Source: Eurosta solidaginis
Taxonomy: Eukaryota > Arthropoda > Insecta > Diptera > Tephritidae
DNA: 64,000 nt
Reading direction: 5' to 3'
NCBI RefSeq assembly: GCF_040869045.1
Contig: NC_090321.1
Span: 93,106,603 to 93,170,602, forward strand
A program made the position numbers and the translations under genes. Below, piece after piece: positions 42,512 to 54,450 of this stretch. The notes under the pieces are model-generated. The model ran no database searches. It was not told the DNA's origin and worked only from the letters and a program-made list of their open reading frames with translations. The first letter of the stretch is position 1, and each line of letters starts with the position of its first letter.

Positions 42512-43885
42512 TGTGAGGACCAAATAAAACCTCATTAATTTGGCCCACACAAAACCATCCCACACCATATGGATCACAACCATTAACACAACAGGCGGTC
42601 ACAAAAAGCCCTAGCAACTCGACCAACCAACAAGTCTCAGCAATACAACGAGCGGTCCCAACATTTAACAGTAACACGGCCAACCAACAAGTTTTAGCAA
42701 CAGAGCGAGCGGTCGCAAATTTAACTGCAACACGGAGACCATGGCAACACAACCATCTGAGCTAGCAACACCAAACACAACAGCCATAAAAGGAGCGACA
42801 CAGCAGCACATCAGTCAGTCAGCAATGAGCTGTGGTTGTGACCGAAATTACGAGTAAAGCGCATCTTGAATGTGTCGGTTATACCACCAAGAGAGATCTC
42901 TTCATAGGAGTGAGTCGTGTCCTCAAGTTGTGAATGTGTCGGTTATACCACCAAACACCGCTTGATACTTCGTTCACACTCGCACAGGCAAAGGCCTTGC
43001 CACAGTAACGCGCACCCGCGAACTGATGACGTCCGCTCGCCTGCGCCAACGTGGACCGCGCCGCGACAGTAGTAAACCGCACAGCAGTGACGCGACCGCC
43101 CTAACGCCACCGAGACGTCAGCACAACGCCGACATAAGGCGTGACAGAGCACCGCCTCCACAATACAGGCAGACGCCGACGCAAGGTGCGACGGAGTACT
43201 GCAGCAGGAAGAGACGCCGCCGCAAGGCGCGACAGAGCACCGCAGTAGAGGGAGGCGCCGACATAAGACATGACTAAGCATCGCCTCAGCAATACAAGTA
43301 GACGCCCACTTAAGGCGTAGCAGAGCACCGCCTCCGTAATACAGGCAGACGTCGAGGCAAGGCGCGACGGAGTACCGCAGCAGAAAGAGATGCCGACGCA
43401 AGGCGCGACAGAGCACGGCAGTAGAGAGAGAGGCGCTGACATAAGGCGTGACAGAGCATCGCCTCAGCAATACAGGTAGACGCCGACATAATGCGTGGCA
43501 GAGCATCACCCCAGCAATACAGGCAGACGCTGACGCAAGGCGCGACAGAGTACCGCAACAGAGAGAGATGCCGACATAAGGCGCGACAGGGCACATACAC
43601 CACATACTAACGGGATCCTTCTAACGGAATACGGCCGGGCCGTTAAGGTCCGCCACTACAGCCGAGGATACCGCAAGATAACTTAAGTGAATTTGCAAGT
43701 AAAGAATACAAACATATTTTTATATTATAGTATTTAAGCATTCAATCAATAAAGTGAAGTACTAAAGTAAAACGATTTGCAATGTGCCCCCAAATACAAA
43801 TTGATTGTAAACGAAACCCAGACACGGCGAGTATACCCAAGCAATTATTAAAGGTGCAACGGGGCTACGGAAAATGTTCGTTACA
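42512..43885 (+). repeat. Gypsy 2 left LTR
   Basis: Promoter-like CCATAAAAGGAGC at 42783, with TCAGTCAGTCAG downstream as initiator. It holds a 60-bp repeat near the start (AACAAGTCTCAGCAATACAA, two units). A larger GC-rich array at about 43110-43600 is built on AAGGCGCGACAGAGCACCGC and AATACAGGCAGACGC. Long open frames through this array (for example 43605-42943 on the minus strand) are composition artefacts. Confidence 0.85.
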
Positions 43886-43906
43886 GTTGGCGCCCGAGCA
43901 GGGACC
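43886..43906 (+). promoter_or_regulatory. Gypsy 2 primer-binding site
   Basis: TTGGCGCCCGAGCAGGGACC directly follows the left LTR. It resembles the tRNA-Lys primer site used by many retroelements. Confidence 0.75.
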
Positions 43907-43964
43907 TTGAAAATCGCATGAAGTCAGAAGAAAAATTCCTGACTAAAGATATAGCCACACAGCT

Positions 43965-45218
43965 TTCACGATACCGGGACGCGGGTTATTCCAGTGGCGC
44001 GTTATGCCGTTCGGTCTACACCCCGCACCTGCAACTTTTCAAAGAGCGCTAGATCAGGTTATTGGACCGGAGATGGAACCCTACGTTTTCGCATACCTCG
44101 ATGACATAATCATCATAGGATCCACCTTGGAGGAGCACATTCGCAACTTGAAAGAAGTAATGCTACGATTGCAGCGCGCCAAAATCAGAATAAATTCGGA
44201 GAAATGCGAATTTTTCAAGAAGGAAATCCGATACCTAGGACACGTAGTAAGCGACAGGGGAATTCCCACCGACCTAGGGAAAGTTGCAGCCATCAAAGAC
44301 CTGAAACCACCAACTAACGGGAAAGAGGTGCGTCAATATCTTGGTATAGCATCTTGGTACCGACGGTTCGTGCCCGAATTCGCCATGATCAGCCAGCCAC
44401 TCACAACCCTGATGAAAAAGGGCAAACACTGGAAGTCGGGGGCCGAAAAACAAGAAGCCTTCAGGGTCTTAAAGCAAAAACTCACGGAAGGACCGATACT
44501 TGCCTGTCCGGACTTCACCAAGACCTTCACCTTACAAACGGACGCAAGCAATTTCGGGCTGGGAGCCATATTGACACAGGACTTGGAAGGCGGAGAACGC
44601 GTGATCGCATACGCCAGCAGGAAACTTAACAAGGCGGAAACCAACTACTCGCCCACCGAGAAGGAATGCCTCGCGATCCTCTGGGGAATACGCAAGATGA
44701 GGCCATACTTGGAAGGGTACTGGTTCAAGGTAATCACGGACCATATGTCCCTAATGTGGCTAAACTCCATCGAAAGCCCCTCCGACCGTATAGCACGATG
44801 GGCCTTGGAACTTCAGCAGCACACCTTCGACATCGAGTACATGAAAGGAAAGCTGAACCTGGTAGCGGGCGCACTATCACGACAGCCACTGGAGACCCTA
44901 CGACCGGCAACGATAACAGAGCGACCATGCAAGTGGTGGTACAAGCGCGTGAACGAAGTGCGCACTAACCCAGAGGAATATGCTGACTACATAATACAAG
45001 ATGAACAACTGTACCGTCATATTCCCTGCCGGTCACACAATGAAGAAGCGGCACCTTGGAAATTTTGTGTGCCCACAATACTGCGACAACGAGTATTAGA
45101 AGAAAACCACGATATCCCAAGCGCTGGACACATGGGCATCCGCCGGACGGTAGTGCGGATTGCAAACCGGTACTACTGGCCCGACATGTTTCGGGACATC
45201 AGTCGATACGTACGATAG
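43965..45218 (+). pseudogene. Gypsy 2 pol, reverse transcriptase (partial) and RNase H
   Basis: Begins inside the reverse transcriptase palm (IPGRGLFQWRVMPFGLHPAP). It has the catalytic YLDDIIII and the thumb (RRFVPEFAMISQPLTTLMKK). RNase H has QTDASNFGLGAILTQ and ITDHMSLMWL. The connection to integrase contains the first zinc ligands, ENHDIPSAGHMGIRR. VADALSR of the family is VAGALSR here. A TAG at 45216-45218 cuts the frame inside the integrase zinc domain. The upstream half of reverse transcriptase is deleted. Confidence 0.85.
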
Positions 45219-46108
45219 TGCGAGTCTTGCCAGAAGTACAAGGAAGCACAGCAAAAGCCGGCTGGAAAGATGCTCAGACAGGTGGCCCAAGAACCATTCG
45301 CCACGGTATGCGGCGTCGATTTTGTCGGACTACTCCCACGATCCACACACGGGAACACGATGTTATTAGTATTTTTCGACCGCTTCAGGAAATGGGTGGA
45401 AATGATCTCCATGAGCCTTGCTACAGCAGAGGGCCTTCGCCGCGGTTCAGACAACGCATCCTCGCAAGATTTGGTGCTCCCAATATACTGATATCGCACA
45501 ACGGCGTCCAGTTCACCAGCACAATGTGGCAGCGTTACCTCAAGGAAATGGGGATACGACAACCCTACACCCCGCAAGAAAACCCAACGGAACAGGCGAA
45601 CAGAACAGTCAAGAGGATAGCACAACTCACCAGATCACAGCACAACAGATGGGACGACCTTCTCCCAGAGATCGAGCTGGCCATCAACACCAGTGTGACC
45701 GCGTCCACAGGATACAGTCCAGCCTTCCTCGTACAAGGGCGGGAACCGCGACTACCAGGGCATTATTTGACGAGGTCAACCTTGGAACGGGCACAGCTAC
45801 TACCACGGCAGAAGAGAAATCCGATAATGCAAGAGGCATTCAGAATAGTGAGGCAGAACATGGAAAGAGCGGCGACAGACCAAGCACGACAATACAATCT
45901 ACGGCGGAGAAAATGGACCCCCGTAGTCGGCGAACTAGTGCTCGTAAAGGAACACCATCTCTCCAAATATGACGGACCCTACCAAATCCTAGGGTATGTA
46001 TCACCAGTGATACTCAAAGTACGAAAAACCAACGGCGGGAAGGAGAAAACGGTCAACATTGCTGAACTAAAGGCATATCATGCAGCAGAGACCTCCGCAA
46101 GAAATTAA
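45219..46108 (+). pseudogene. Gypsy 2 integrase
   Basis: Continues after the TAG with CESCQKYKEAQQKPAGKM and the first catalytic Asp in VCGVDFVGLLP. A frame shift lies near 45440. Beyond it come ARFGAPNILISHNGVQFTST, the Glu in PTEQANRTVKR and the C-terminal DGPYQILGYVSPVILKVRK. The second catalytic Asp, normally in TDNG or TDQG, is His here (SHNG). With stop, shift and substitution it cannot work. Confidence 0.83.
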
Positions 46109-46757
46109 AATAAATTCCAAAAAAAAAAAATAAAAATTTATTAATATCAAGGATGGGAGGATAAGCAAGCACCGGTCATTCTATCGCAAACCACAGAGGT
46201 GACAACAACGTTTCCTTTTGCTACGAATTTTCTTTTATCAATCAACAATTTACCATGGAGAGCGATAACGCTAAACTGAACAACAGCGTCAAGCGTATGC
46301 GCCAGCGCTACGGAAGGAAGAAGTAAAGCGTCCTAGGGTCGTACTGCTGGAAGGAGCTACACGCGCTGACGTCAACAACATGCGCGGAACTACACGCGCA
46401 GTCACGTACGCTGACGTCGCATGCACTACTGCACCAGCAAACACTGCTGGCGCCGACGCCAACACCAAGTGCGCAACTACACCGGCAGCAGATGACGGAA
46501 ACTTTAAGAGCGCAACCGTACGGGCAGACACGGACGCCACCACCGCGTACACTAAGCGAAGCAATAACCGACAACAGAAGACCAACAAGTAGTGAAGATC
46601 GAGGTCCAAGACGCAGATAGACCGACGCATCGCCGAAGACAAAGCTCGCACCCGAGTACGGTTCCACACAGCGAAGTACAAGGTCACCATAGTAAAAAGC
46701 AAGGCATACATACAAATACGGGGTAGCGAGAGCTGACTCTCCGTAGGGGGGGAGGAG
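46109..46757 (+). other. Gypsy 2 region between integrase and right LTR
   Basis: An ATG at 46255 in good context opens MESDNAKLNNSVKRMRQRYG, then stops at 46326. A second frame (46380-46592) is Thr/Ala-rich. Together they may be a decayed third ORF, or a gag-like piece moved downstream. No membrane segment is seen, so an envelope gene is unlikely. Confidence 0.35.
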
Positions 46758-47914
46758 TGTGAGGACCAAATAAACCTCACTAATTTGGCCCACACAAAAC
46801 CACCCCACACCATAGGGATCACAACCATTAACACAACAGGCGGTCACAAAAAGCCGTAGCAACACGGCCAACCAACAAGTCTCAGCAACAGAACGAGCGG
46901 TCGCAACATTTAACAGCAACGCGGCCAATCAACAAGTCTCAGCAACACAACGAGCGGTCGCAACATTTAACAGCAACACGGCCAACCAACAATTCTCAGC
47001 AACACAACGAGCCGTCGCAACATTTAACAGCAACACGGTGACCATGGCAACACAACCATCTGAGCTAACAACACCAAACACAACAGCCATAAAAGGAGTG
47101 CCACAGCAGTCAGTCAGCACTGAGCTGTGGTTGTGACCGGAGCTACTAGAAAAGCGCATCTTGAATGCGTCGGTTATACCACCAAGAGAGATCGCTTCAT
47201 AGGAGTGAGTCGTGGCCTCAAGTTGTGCATGTGTCGGTTATACAACTAAACACCGCTTGAGAGTTCGGTCACACCCGCATAGGCAAAGACCCCGCCACAG
47301 TAACGCGCACCCGCGTACAGGTGACGTCCGCTCGCCTTCGCTGCAGTAGTAAACCGCACAGCCGCGACGCGACCGCCCTAACGCCACCGAGACGCCAGCA
47401 CGACGCCGACATAAGGCGTGGTAGAGCTCCGCATTCAATCAATAAATTGAAGTAGGAAGAGAACCAGACGCAAGGCGCGACAGAGCCCCGCAGTAGAGAG
47501 AGGCGTCGGCATAAGGCATGACAGAGCATCGCCTCGTCAATACAGGTAGACGCCGACATAAGGCGTGACAGAGCATCGCCCCCGCAACACAGGCAGACGT
47601 CGACGCAAGGCGCGACAGGGCACAGACATCACATACTAACGAGATCCGTCTAAAGGAATACGCCCGAACCGTTAAGGTCTGCCACTACAACCGAGGATAC
47701 CGCAAGATAACTTAAGTGAATTTGCAAGTGAAGGATACAAACACATTTTTATATTATAGTATTTAAGCATTCAATCAATAAAGTGAAGTATTACAGTAAA
47801 ACGATTTGCAAGGTGCCCCCAAATACAAATTGATTGTAAACGATCCCCAGACACGGCGAGTATGCCCCAGCAATTATTAAAGAAGCAACGGGGCTACGGA
47901 AAAGCTTCGTTACA
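46758..47914 (+). repeat. Gypsy 2 right LTR
   Basis: 1157 bp. It has three units of the 60-bp repeat (versus two on the left) but only about half as much of the GC-rich array (47390-47625). CCATAAAAGGAG at 47086 is the promoter-like site. It is followed by GTAC. Confidence 0.85.
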
Positions 47915-47918
47915 GTAC

Positions 47919-48406
47919 CGAGTATTTTTCCTAGCCGATTACCTCGTACATTTAGGTATTGAGTAGGTGGGCACAATTTCGAGCTACCGATTACTCGATG
48001 CCAAATATTAAATTTTGCTCTCACAAATTCCCGCCAAATTGTATTTTAAGATTTTTACATTTCGCAATTTTGAGTTGCCATATAAAAGAGCTCCAAAAGG
48101 AATATTGCATACCGCACATAGTTAAATTGGCTTCCGAAAAAGAGCCAGTATTAGGGAATTTTTAGAAGAAATTGCAATTATTATTTGGTGTTTAACCGAC
48201 CAGGCCGTTTTCGCCGCTGCGTAAAAATTCAATCCAAAAGTCCTCTGCTTCCAAATACGGGTGCCGATACGAATAATTTCTGAGAATTCTCCAGGATTTG
48301 GCGTATCGTAAAGATCTGGTCGATAGTAAATTTACTATGTCTGAAGCCGCTTTGATAAGATCCATTCAGTCGCTTAAGTTTTTCTTGTACAAAAATGCTA
48401 CCTAAA
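47919..48406. other. Spacer
   Basis: No supported gene. The target region around the insertion has CGAGTATTTT repeated on both sides (42490 and 47920). Confidence 0.3.
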
Positions 48407-50590
48407 AAACAAGTAAGGCTAAGTTCGGGTGTAACCGAACATTACATACTCAGCTGAGAGCTTTGGAGACACAATAAGGGAAAATCACTATTTAGCAAAA
48501 TTAACCTAGGGTGACCCTGGAATGTGTGTATGACATGGGTTTCAAATGAAAGGTATTAAAGAGTATTTTAAAAGGGAGTGGGCCATAGTTTTATAGGTGG
48601 ATGCTATTTTAGTATATCGCCATAAAGGTGGACCAGAGGTGACTCTAGAATGTGTGTTGTACAATATGGGTATCAAATGAAAAGAGTTAATGAGTATTTT
48701 AAAAGGGAGTGGGCCTTAGTGCTATAGGTGGACGCCTTTTCGAGATATCGCCATAAAGGTGGACCAGGGGTGACTCTAGAATGTGTTTGTACGATATGGG
48801 TATCAAATGAAAGGTGTTAATGAGTATTTTAAAAGGGAGTAGGCCTTAGTTCTATAGGTGGACGCCTTTTCGAGATATCGCCATAAAGGTGGACCAGAGG
48901 TGACATTTGAATGTGTTTGTACGATATGGGTATCAAATGAAAGGTGTTAATGAGTATTTTAAAAGGGAGTGAGCCTTAGCTCTATAGGTGGACGCCTTTT
49001 CGAGATATCGGCATAAAGGTGTACCAGAGGTGACACTAGAATGTGTTTGTACCATATGTGTATCAAATGAAAGGTGTTAGTGAGTATTTTAAAAGGGAGT
49101 AGGCCTTAGTGATATAGGTGGACGCCTTTTCGAGATATCGCCATAAAGGTGGACCAGGGGTGACTCTAGAATGTGTTTGTACGATATGGGTATCAAATTA
49201 AAGGTATTAATGAGGGTTTTAAAAGGGAGTGACCCTTAGTTTTATATGTGAAGAAGTTTTCGAGATGTCGACCAAAATGTGGACCAGGGTGTCGGGTACC
49301 GCTAATTTATTTATATATGTAGTACCACGAACAGTATTCCTGCCAAGATTCCAAGGGCGTTTAATTTCGCCCTGCAGAACTATTTCATTTTCTTCTTCTT
49401 AATACCCACCCATTTTACAAAGTCTTTTTTAAAGTTATATTTTGCGCCAATAAACCGATCCAATTACCATATTTCATCTCTTTTTTCATATTTGGTATAG
49501 AATTATGGCATTTTTTCATTTTTCGTAATTTTCGATATCGAAAAAGTGGGCGTGGTCAAAGTCGAATTTCTGCCATTTTTTATACCAAGATAAAGTGAGT
49601 TCAGATAAGTACGTGAACTAAGTTTAGTAAATATATATCGAATTTTGCTCAAGTTATCGTGTTAACGGCCGAGCGGAAGAACAGACGGACAAATGTTTAT
49701 AAAAACTGGGCGTGGCTTCAACCCATTTTCACAGAAAACTGTTATCGTCATAGAATATATGTCCCTACCCAATTTCACAAGGATTGGTAAAGTTTTGTTC
49801 GATTTATGGTATTAAAAGTATTCTAGACGAATTAAATGAGAAAGGGCGTAGCCACGCCCATTTTGAAATTTTCTTTTATTTTTGTATTATGTTGCACCAT
49901 ATCATTACTGAAGTTGAATGTTGACATAATTTACTTATATACTGTAAAGATATAAAATTTTTTGTTAAAATTTGACTTAAAAAAAAATTTTTTTTTTAAA
50001 GTGGGCGTGTTCGTAATCCTAATTTTTACTTAGCACATATATAGTAACAGGAGTAACGTTCCTGCCAAATTTCATCATGATATCTTCAACGACTGCCAAA
50101 TTACAGCTTGCAAAACTTTGAAATTACCTTCTTTTAAAAGTAGGCGGTGCCACGCCCATTGTACAAAATTTTACTAATTTTCTATTCTGCGTCATAAGTT
50201 CAACCCACCTACCAAGTTTCATCGCTTTAGGCGTCTTTGGTAATGAATTATCACATTTTTTCGGTTTTTCAAAATTTTCGATATCGAAAAAGTGGGCGTG
50301 GTTATGGTCCGATTTCGTTCATCTTAACTAGCAATCTGAGATGAGTGCCCGGGAACCTACATACCAAATTTTATGGAGATACCTCAGAATTTACTCAAGT
50401 TATTGTGTTTACGGACGGACGGACGGACGGACGGACGGACGGACGGACATGGCTAAATTAATTTTTTTTTCGCCCAGATCATTTTGATATATAGAAGTCT
50501 ATATATACCTCGATTAGTTTATGCCGTTACGGATAACCGTTATGCGAACAAAGTTAATATACTCTGTGAGCTATGCTCAGCTGAGTATAA
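48407..50590 (+). mobile_element. DINE/Helitron-like element, copy 2
   Basis: Complete from AACAAGTAAGGCTAAGTTCG with the hairpin GTTCGGGTGTAACCGAAC to GCTCAGCTGAGTATAA. The array of about six 130-bp units lies at 48500-49290. A (GGAC)n run of about nine units lies at 50411-50447. Non-coding. Confidence 0.7.
48500..49290 (+). repeat. 130-bp tandem array, about six copies
   Basis: Same monomer as 16670-18645, in opposite orientation: GACGCCTTTTCGAGATATCG, then CCATAAAGGTGGACCAG, then GGTATCAAATGAAAGG. Confidence 0.85.
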
Positions 50591-50716
50591 TTATAGATTT
50601 TGAATATTGATCTTCGCTCATAAATAGCTGGCATACGAAAAACGGAATACATTTTAATTAATTACACCGACACACAAAAACAAGACTCACATGAAATTTA
50701 AAATAAAAGCTGGAAA
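50591..50716. other. Short spacer
   Basis: AT-rich, nothing recognised. Confidence 0.3.
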
Positions 50717-50964
50717 GCTGCAAGGTTTACAAACGGCGATGGTTAATAGGACATGTTTCTGAATTGCACTTGTTCATCAGATAGCTTCTCGGGAGGTGAG
50801 TATTGAACTCGAAATCTCCAACATTAATACTCCATACTAGTGTAAAGGCAGATGCATTTAACCACTCAGCCATATGAATGCCCCGGTCTCTAAGTATTGC
50901 CTTTTTGTTGCTATTTAACCATCGCCGTTTGTAAACTTTGCAATTTTTCTCTAAAATCAATAAC
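50717..50964 (-). repeat. SINE-B flanked by inverted repeats
   Basis: The tRNA-like head on the minus strand carries TGGCTGAGTGGTTAAATGC and GATTTCGAGTTCAATACTC. It lies between GCAAGGTTTACAAACGGCGA (left) and its near-perfect reverse complement at 50919-50947. The right edge touches the next DINE-like copy directly. Confidence 0.65.
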
Positions 50965-53888
50965 AACAAGTAAGGAAGGTTAAGTTCGGGTGTAACCGAA
51001 CATGACATACTCAGTTGAGAGCTATGGTGACAGCATAAGGCAAAATAACCATGTAGGAAAATGAACCGAGGGAAACCCTGGAATGTGTATCAAATGAAAG
51101 GCATTAAAGAGTATTTTATGAGGGAGTGGGCCATAGTTCTATAGGTGGACGCCATTTAGCGATGAGCCATAAAGGTGGATCAGGGTTGACTCTAGAATGC
51201 GTTTGTACGATATGGGTATCAAATGAAAGGTGTTAATGAGTATTTTAAAAGGGAGTGGGCCTTAGTTCTATAGGTGGATGCCGTTTCGAGATATCGCCAC
51301 AAAGGTGGACCAGGGGTGACCCTAGAATTTGTTTGTACAATATGGGCATCAAACGAATGGTTTTAATGAGTATTTTAAAAGGGAGTGGGCCTTAGTTCTA
51401 TAGGTGGACGGCGTTTCGAAATATCGCCATAAAGGTTGACCAGGGGTGACTCTAGAACGCGTTTGTACGATATGGGTATCAAATGAAAGGTGTTAATGAG
51501 TACTTTAAAAGGGAGTAATCCTTAGTTCCATATGTGGACGCCGTTTCGAGATATCGCCATAAAGGTGGACCAGGGGTGACCCTAGAATTTGTTTGTACAA
51601 AATGGGTATCAAATGAAAGGTGTTAATGAGTACTTTAAAAGGGAGTAATCCTTAGTTCCATAGGTGGACGCCGTTTCGAGATATCGCCATAAAGGTGGAC
51701 CAGGGGTGACCCTAGAATTTGTTTGTACAATATGGGTATCAAAAGAAAGGTGTTAATGAGTATTTTAAAAGGGAGTAATCCTTAGTTCCATAGGTGGACG
51801 CATTTTCGAGATATCGCCATAAAGGTGGACCAGGGGTGACCCTAGAATTTGTTTGTACAATATGGGTATCAAAAGAAAGGTGTTAATGAGTATTTTAAAG
51901 GGAGTAATCCTTAGTTCCATAGGTGGACGCCGTTTCGAGATATCGCCATAAAGGTGGACCAGTGGTGACCCTAGAATTTGTTTGTACAATATGGGCATCA
52001 AAAGAAAGGTGTTAATGAGTATTTTATAAGGGAGTAATCCTTAGTTCCATAGGTGGACGCATTTTCGAGATATCGCCATAAAGGTGTACCAGGGGTGACC
52101 CTAGAATTTGTTTTTTCAATATGGGTATCAAAAGAAAGGTGTTAATGAGTATTTTAAAAGGGAGTAATCCTTAGTTCCATAGGTGGACGCCGTTTCGAGA
52201 TATCGCCATAAAGGTGGGCAGGTGTGACTCTAGAATTCGTTTGTGCAATATGGGTATCAAACGAAAGGAGTTATTGAGTATTTTAAAAGGGAGTGGGCCT
52301 TAGTTCTATAGGTGGACGCCTTTTCGAGGTATCGCAATAAAGGTGGACCAGGGGTGATTTTAGAATATGTTTGTACGATATGGGTATCAAATGAAAGGCG
52401 TTAATGAGTATTTTAAAAGGGCGTGGGGCTTAGTTCTATAGGTGGGCGCCTTTTCGAGATATCGCCATAAAGGTGGACCAGGGGTGACTCTAGAATGAGT
52501 TTGTACGATATGGGTATCAAATTAAAGGTATTAATGAGAGTTTTAAAAGGGAGTGGTGTGAATGCGTTTTCCAGATATCGACCAAAATGTGGACCAGGGT
52601 GACCCAGAACATCATCTGTTGGATACCGCTAATTTATTTATATATGTAATACCTGCCAAGATTTTATAGGTTTTTTATTTCGCCCTGCAGAACTTTTTCA
52701 TTTTCTTCTACTTAATATGGTAGGTGTCACAACCATTTTATAAAGTTTTTTCTAAAGTTATATTTCGTGTCAATAAAACAATCCAATTACCTTACCATGT
52801 TTCATCCCTTTTTTCGTATTTGGTATAGAATTATGGCATTTTTTCATTTTTCGTAATTTTCGATATCGAAAAAGTGGGCGTGGTCATAGTCGAATTTCGT
52901 TCATTTTTCATACCAAGATAAAGTGAGTTCAAGTAAGCACGTGAACTAAGTTCATTAAAGATATGTCGATTTTTGTTCAAGTTATCGTGTTAACGGCCAT
53001 GCGGAAGGACAGACGGATGACTGTGTATAAAAACTGGGCGTGGCATCAACCGATTTCGCCCATTTTCACAGAAAACAGTTATCGTCATAAAATCTATGCC
53101 ATTACCAAATTTCAAAAGGATTGGTTAATTTTTGTTCGACTTATGGCGTTAAAAGTATCCTAGACAAATTAAATGAAAAAGGGCGGAGCCACGCCCATTT
53201 TGAAATTTTCTTTTATTTTTGTATTTTGCTGCACCATATCATTACTGGAGTTGAATGTTGACATAATTTACTTATATTCTGTAAAGATATTACATTTTTT
53301 GTTAAAATTTTACTTTAAAAAATTTTTTTTTTAAAAGTGGGCGTGGTCCTTCTCCGATTTTGCTAATTTTTATTACGCGTACATATAGTAATAGGAGTAA
53401 CGTTCCTGCCAAATTTCATCATGATATCTTCAACGACTGCCAAATTACAACTTGCAAAACTTTTAAATTACCTTCTTTTAAAAGTGGGCGGTGCCACGCC
53501 CATTGTCCAAAATTTTACTAATTTTCTATTCTGCGTCATAAGTTCAACTCATCTACCAAGTTTCGTCGCTTTAGCTGTCTTTTGTAATGAATTATCGCAC
53601 TTTTTCGGTTTTTCGAAATTTTCGATATCGAAAAAGTGAGCGTGGTTATAGTCCGATATCGTTCATTTTAAATAGCGATCTGAGATGAGTGTTCAAAATT
53701 TACTCAAGTTATCGTGTTAACGGACGGACGGACGGACGGACATGGCTCAGTCAAATTTTTTTTCGATCCTGATTATTTTGATATATGGAAGTCTATATCT
53801 ATCTCGATTCCTTTATATATGTACAACCAACCGTTATCCAATCAAACTTAATATACTCTGTGAGCTCTGCTCAACTGAGTATAAAAAC
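50965..53888 (+). mobile_element. DINE/Helitron-like element, copy 3
   Basis: Starts AACAAGTAAGGAAGGTTAAG, with the hairpin GTTCGGGTGTAACCGAAC, and ends CTGCTCAACTGAGTATAAA. It has a longer array (about 51060-52590) and a short (GGAC)n run at 53722-53739. Same orientation as copy 2. Non-coding. Confidence 0.7.
51060..52590 (+). repeat. 130-bp tandem array, about eleven copies
   Basis: Inner units share GGGAGTAATCCTTAGTTCCA, a variant absent from copies 1 and 2. That points to local homogenisation within this array. A 78-codon open frame at 52001-51765 is produced by the repeat. Confidence 0.85.
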
Positions 53889-54186
53889 AATTGTATAAAG
53901 CAATATGCGCATGTCTCGCTAATTAAATATAGATTTCGCTAATAGCCGGGTTTTTTTTTTACATATATGTACGTCTCACTTAGATGATGCTTAGGATACC
54001 CATCTAGCGGCAACTAGCTACAGAACATGTTGTACCGAGAAGCGGAGACAAAAACCTCTGTTGTATGTCTGTATATAACCTATAGCTTAATCGGTTACGG
54101 TGAATAGTGGACACACACCATTTGTAGAGGTGAAACATAGACACATATTTCATTTGCATCTGAATATAATGCGTATTGAAGTTTTC
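53889..54186. other. Spacer
   Basis: No gene recognised. Confidence 0.3.
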
Positions 54187-54450
54187 AAGCCAACCTAATA
54201 TAAGCGCACGCAAGTCATTTTCTGTCAAAAATGTCTCATGCACATACAACTTGTATGAGAGGAACTCAAATTGAATTTGCTGCGTGAAAACCTAACTCGA
54301 TTTCCAATTTTTGTTCTGCGTGACATTTAGATTTGACGTTTGCACACATGCTTTACATTGTCGCAACGCATGCTTATTTGGGTTAGGGCAAAAAACGCCG
54401 GTTGTTTGCGTGCGCTAAAAAAACGCAGTGCGGTTTTATTAGGTTGGCTT
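54187..54450. mobile_element. Candidate MITE, 264 bp
   Basis: AAGCCAACCTAATA at the left end and its exact reverse complement at the right end, with related GCGCACGC sequence just inside. No second copy in the window and no clear target duplication. Confidence 0.4.

Larger units (their letters stand above)
42512..47914 (+). mobile_element. Gypsy-type LTR retrotransposon 2, gag-less copy with GC-rich LTRs
   Basis: LTRs of 1374 and 1157 bp, TGTGAGGACC to TTCGTTACA. A tRNA-Lys-like primer site, TGGCGCCCGAGCAGGGACC, starts at 43888. The purine tract GTAGGGGGGGAGGAG precedes the right LTR. Only 2.87 kb lies between the LTRs. Gag, protease and the first half of reverse transcriptase are missing; pol resumes about 80 bases after the primer site. 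Composition differs sharply from the AT-rich surroundings. Confidence 0.88.

Noticed and set aside
42943..43605. 220-codon open frame on the minus strand, Cys/Arg/Leu-rich
   Set aside because: It lies wholly within the GC-rich repeat array of an LTR and appears in several frames at once. Repeat composition explains it.
45418..45972. 184-codon plus-strand frame in Gypsy 2
   Set aside because: Alternative frame of integrase; the true frame shows the conserved integrase residues.
46255..46592. Envelope gene in Gypsy 2
   Set aside because: No signal peptide, membrane segment or cleavage site can be seen.
50411..50447. (GGAC)n as a regulatory site
   Set aside because: Simple repeat at a fixed place in the DINE-like family, with length varying between copies. 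No sign of regulation.
51765..52001. 78-codon repetitive open frame
   Set aside because: Two tandem units read as protein; no start context or domain.
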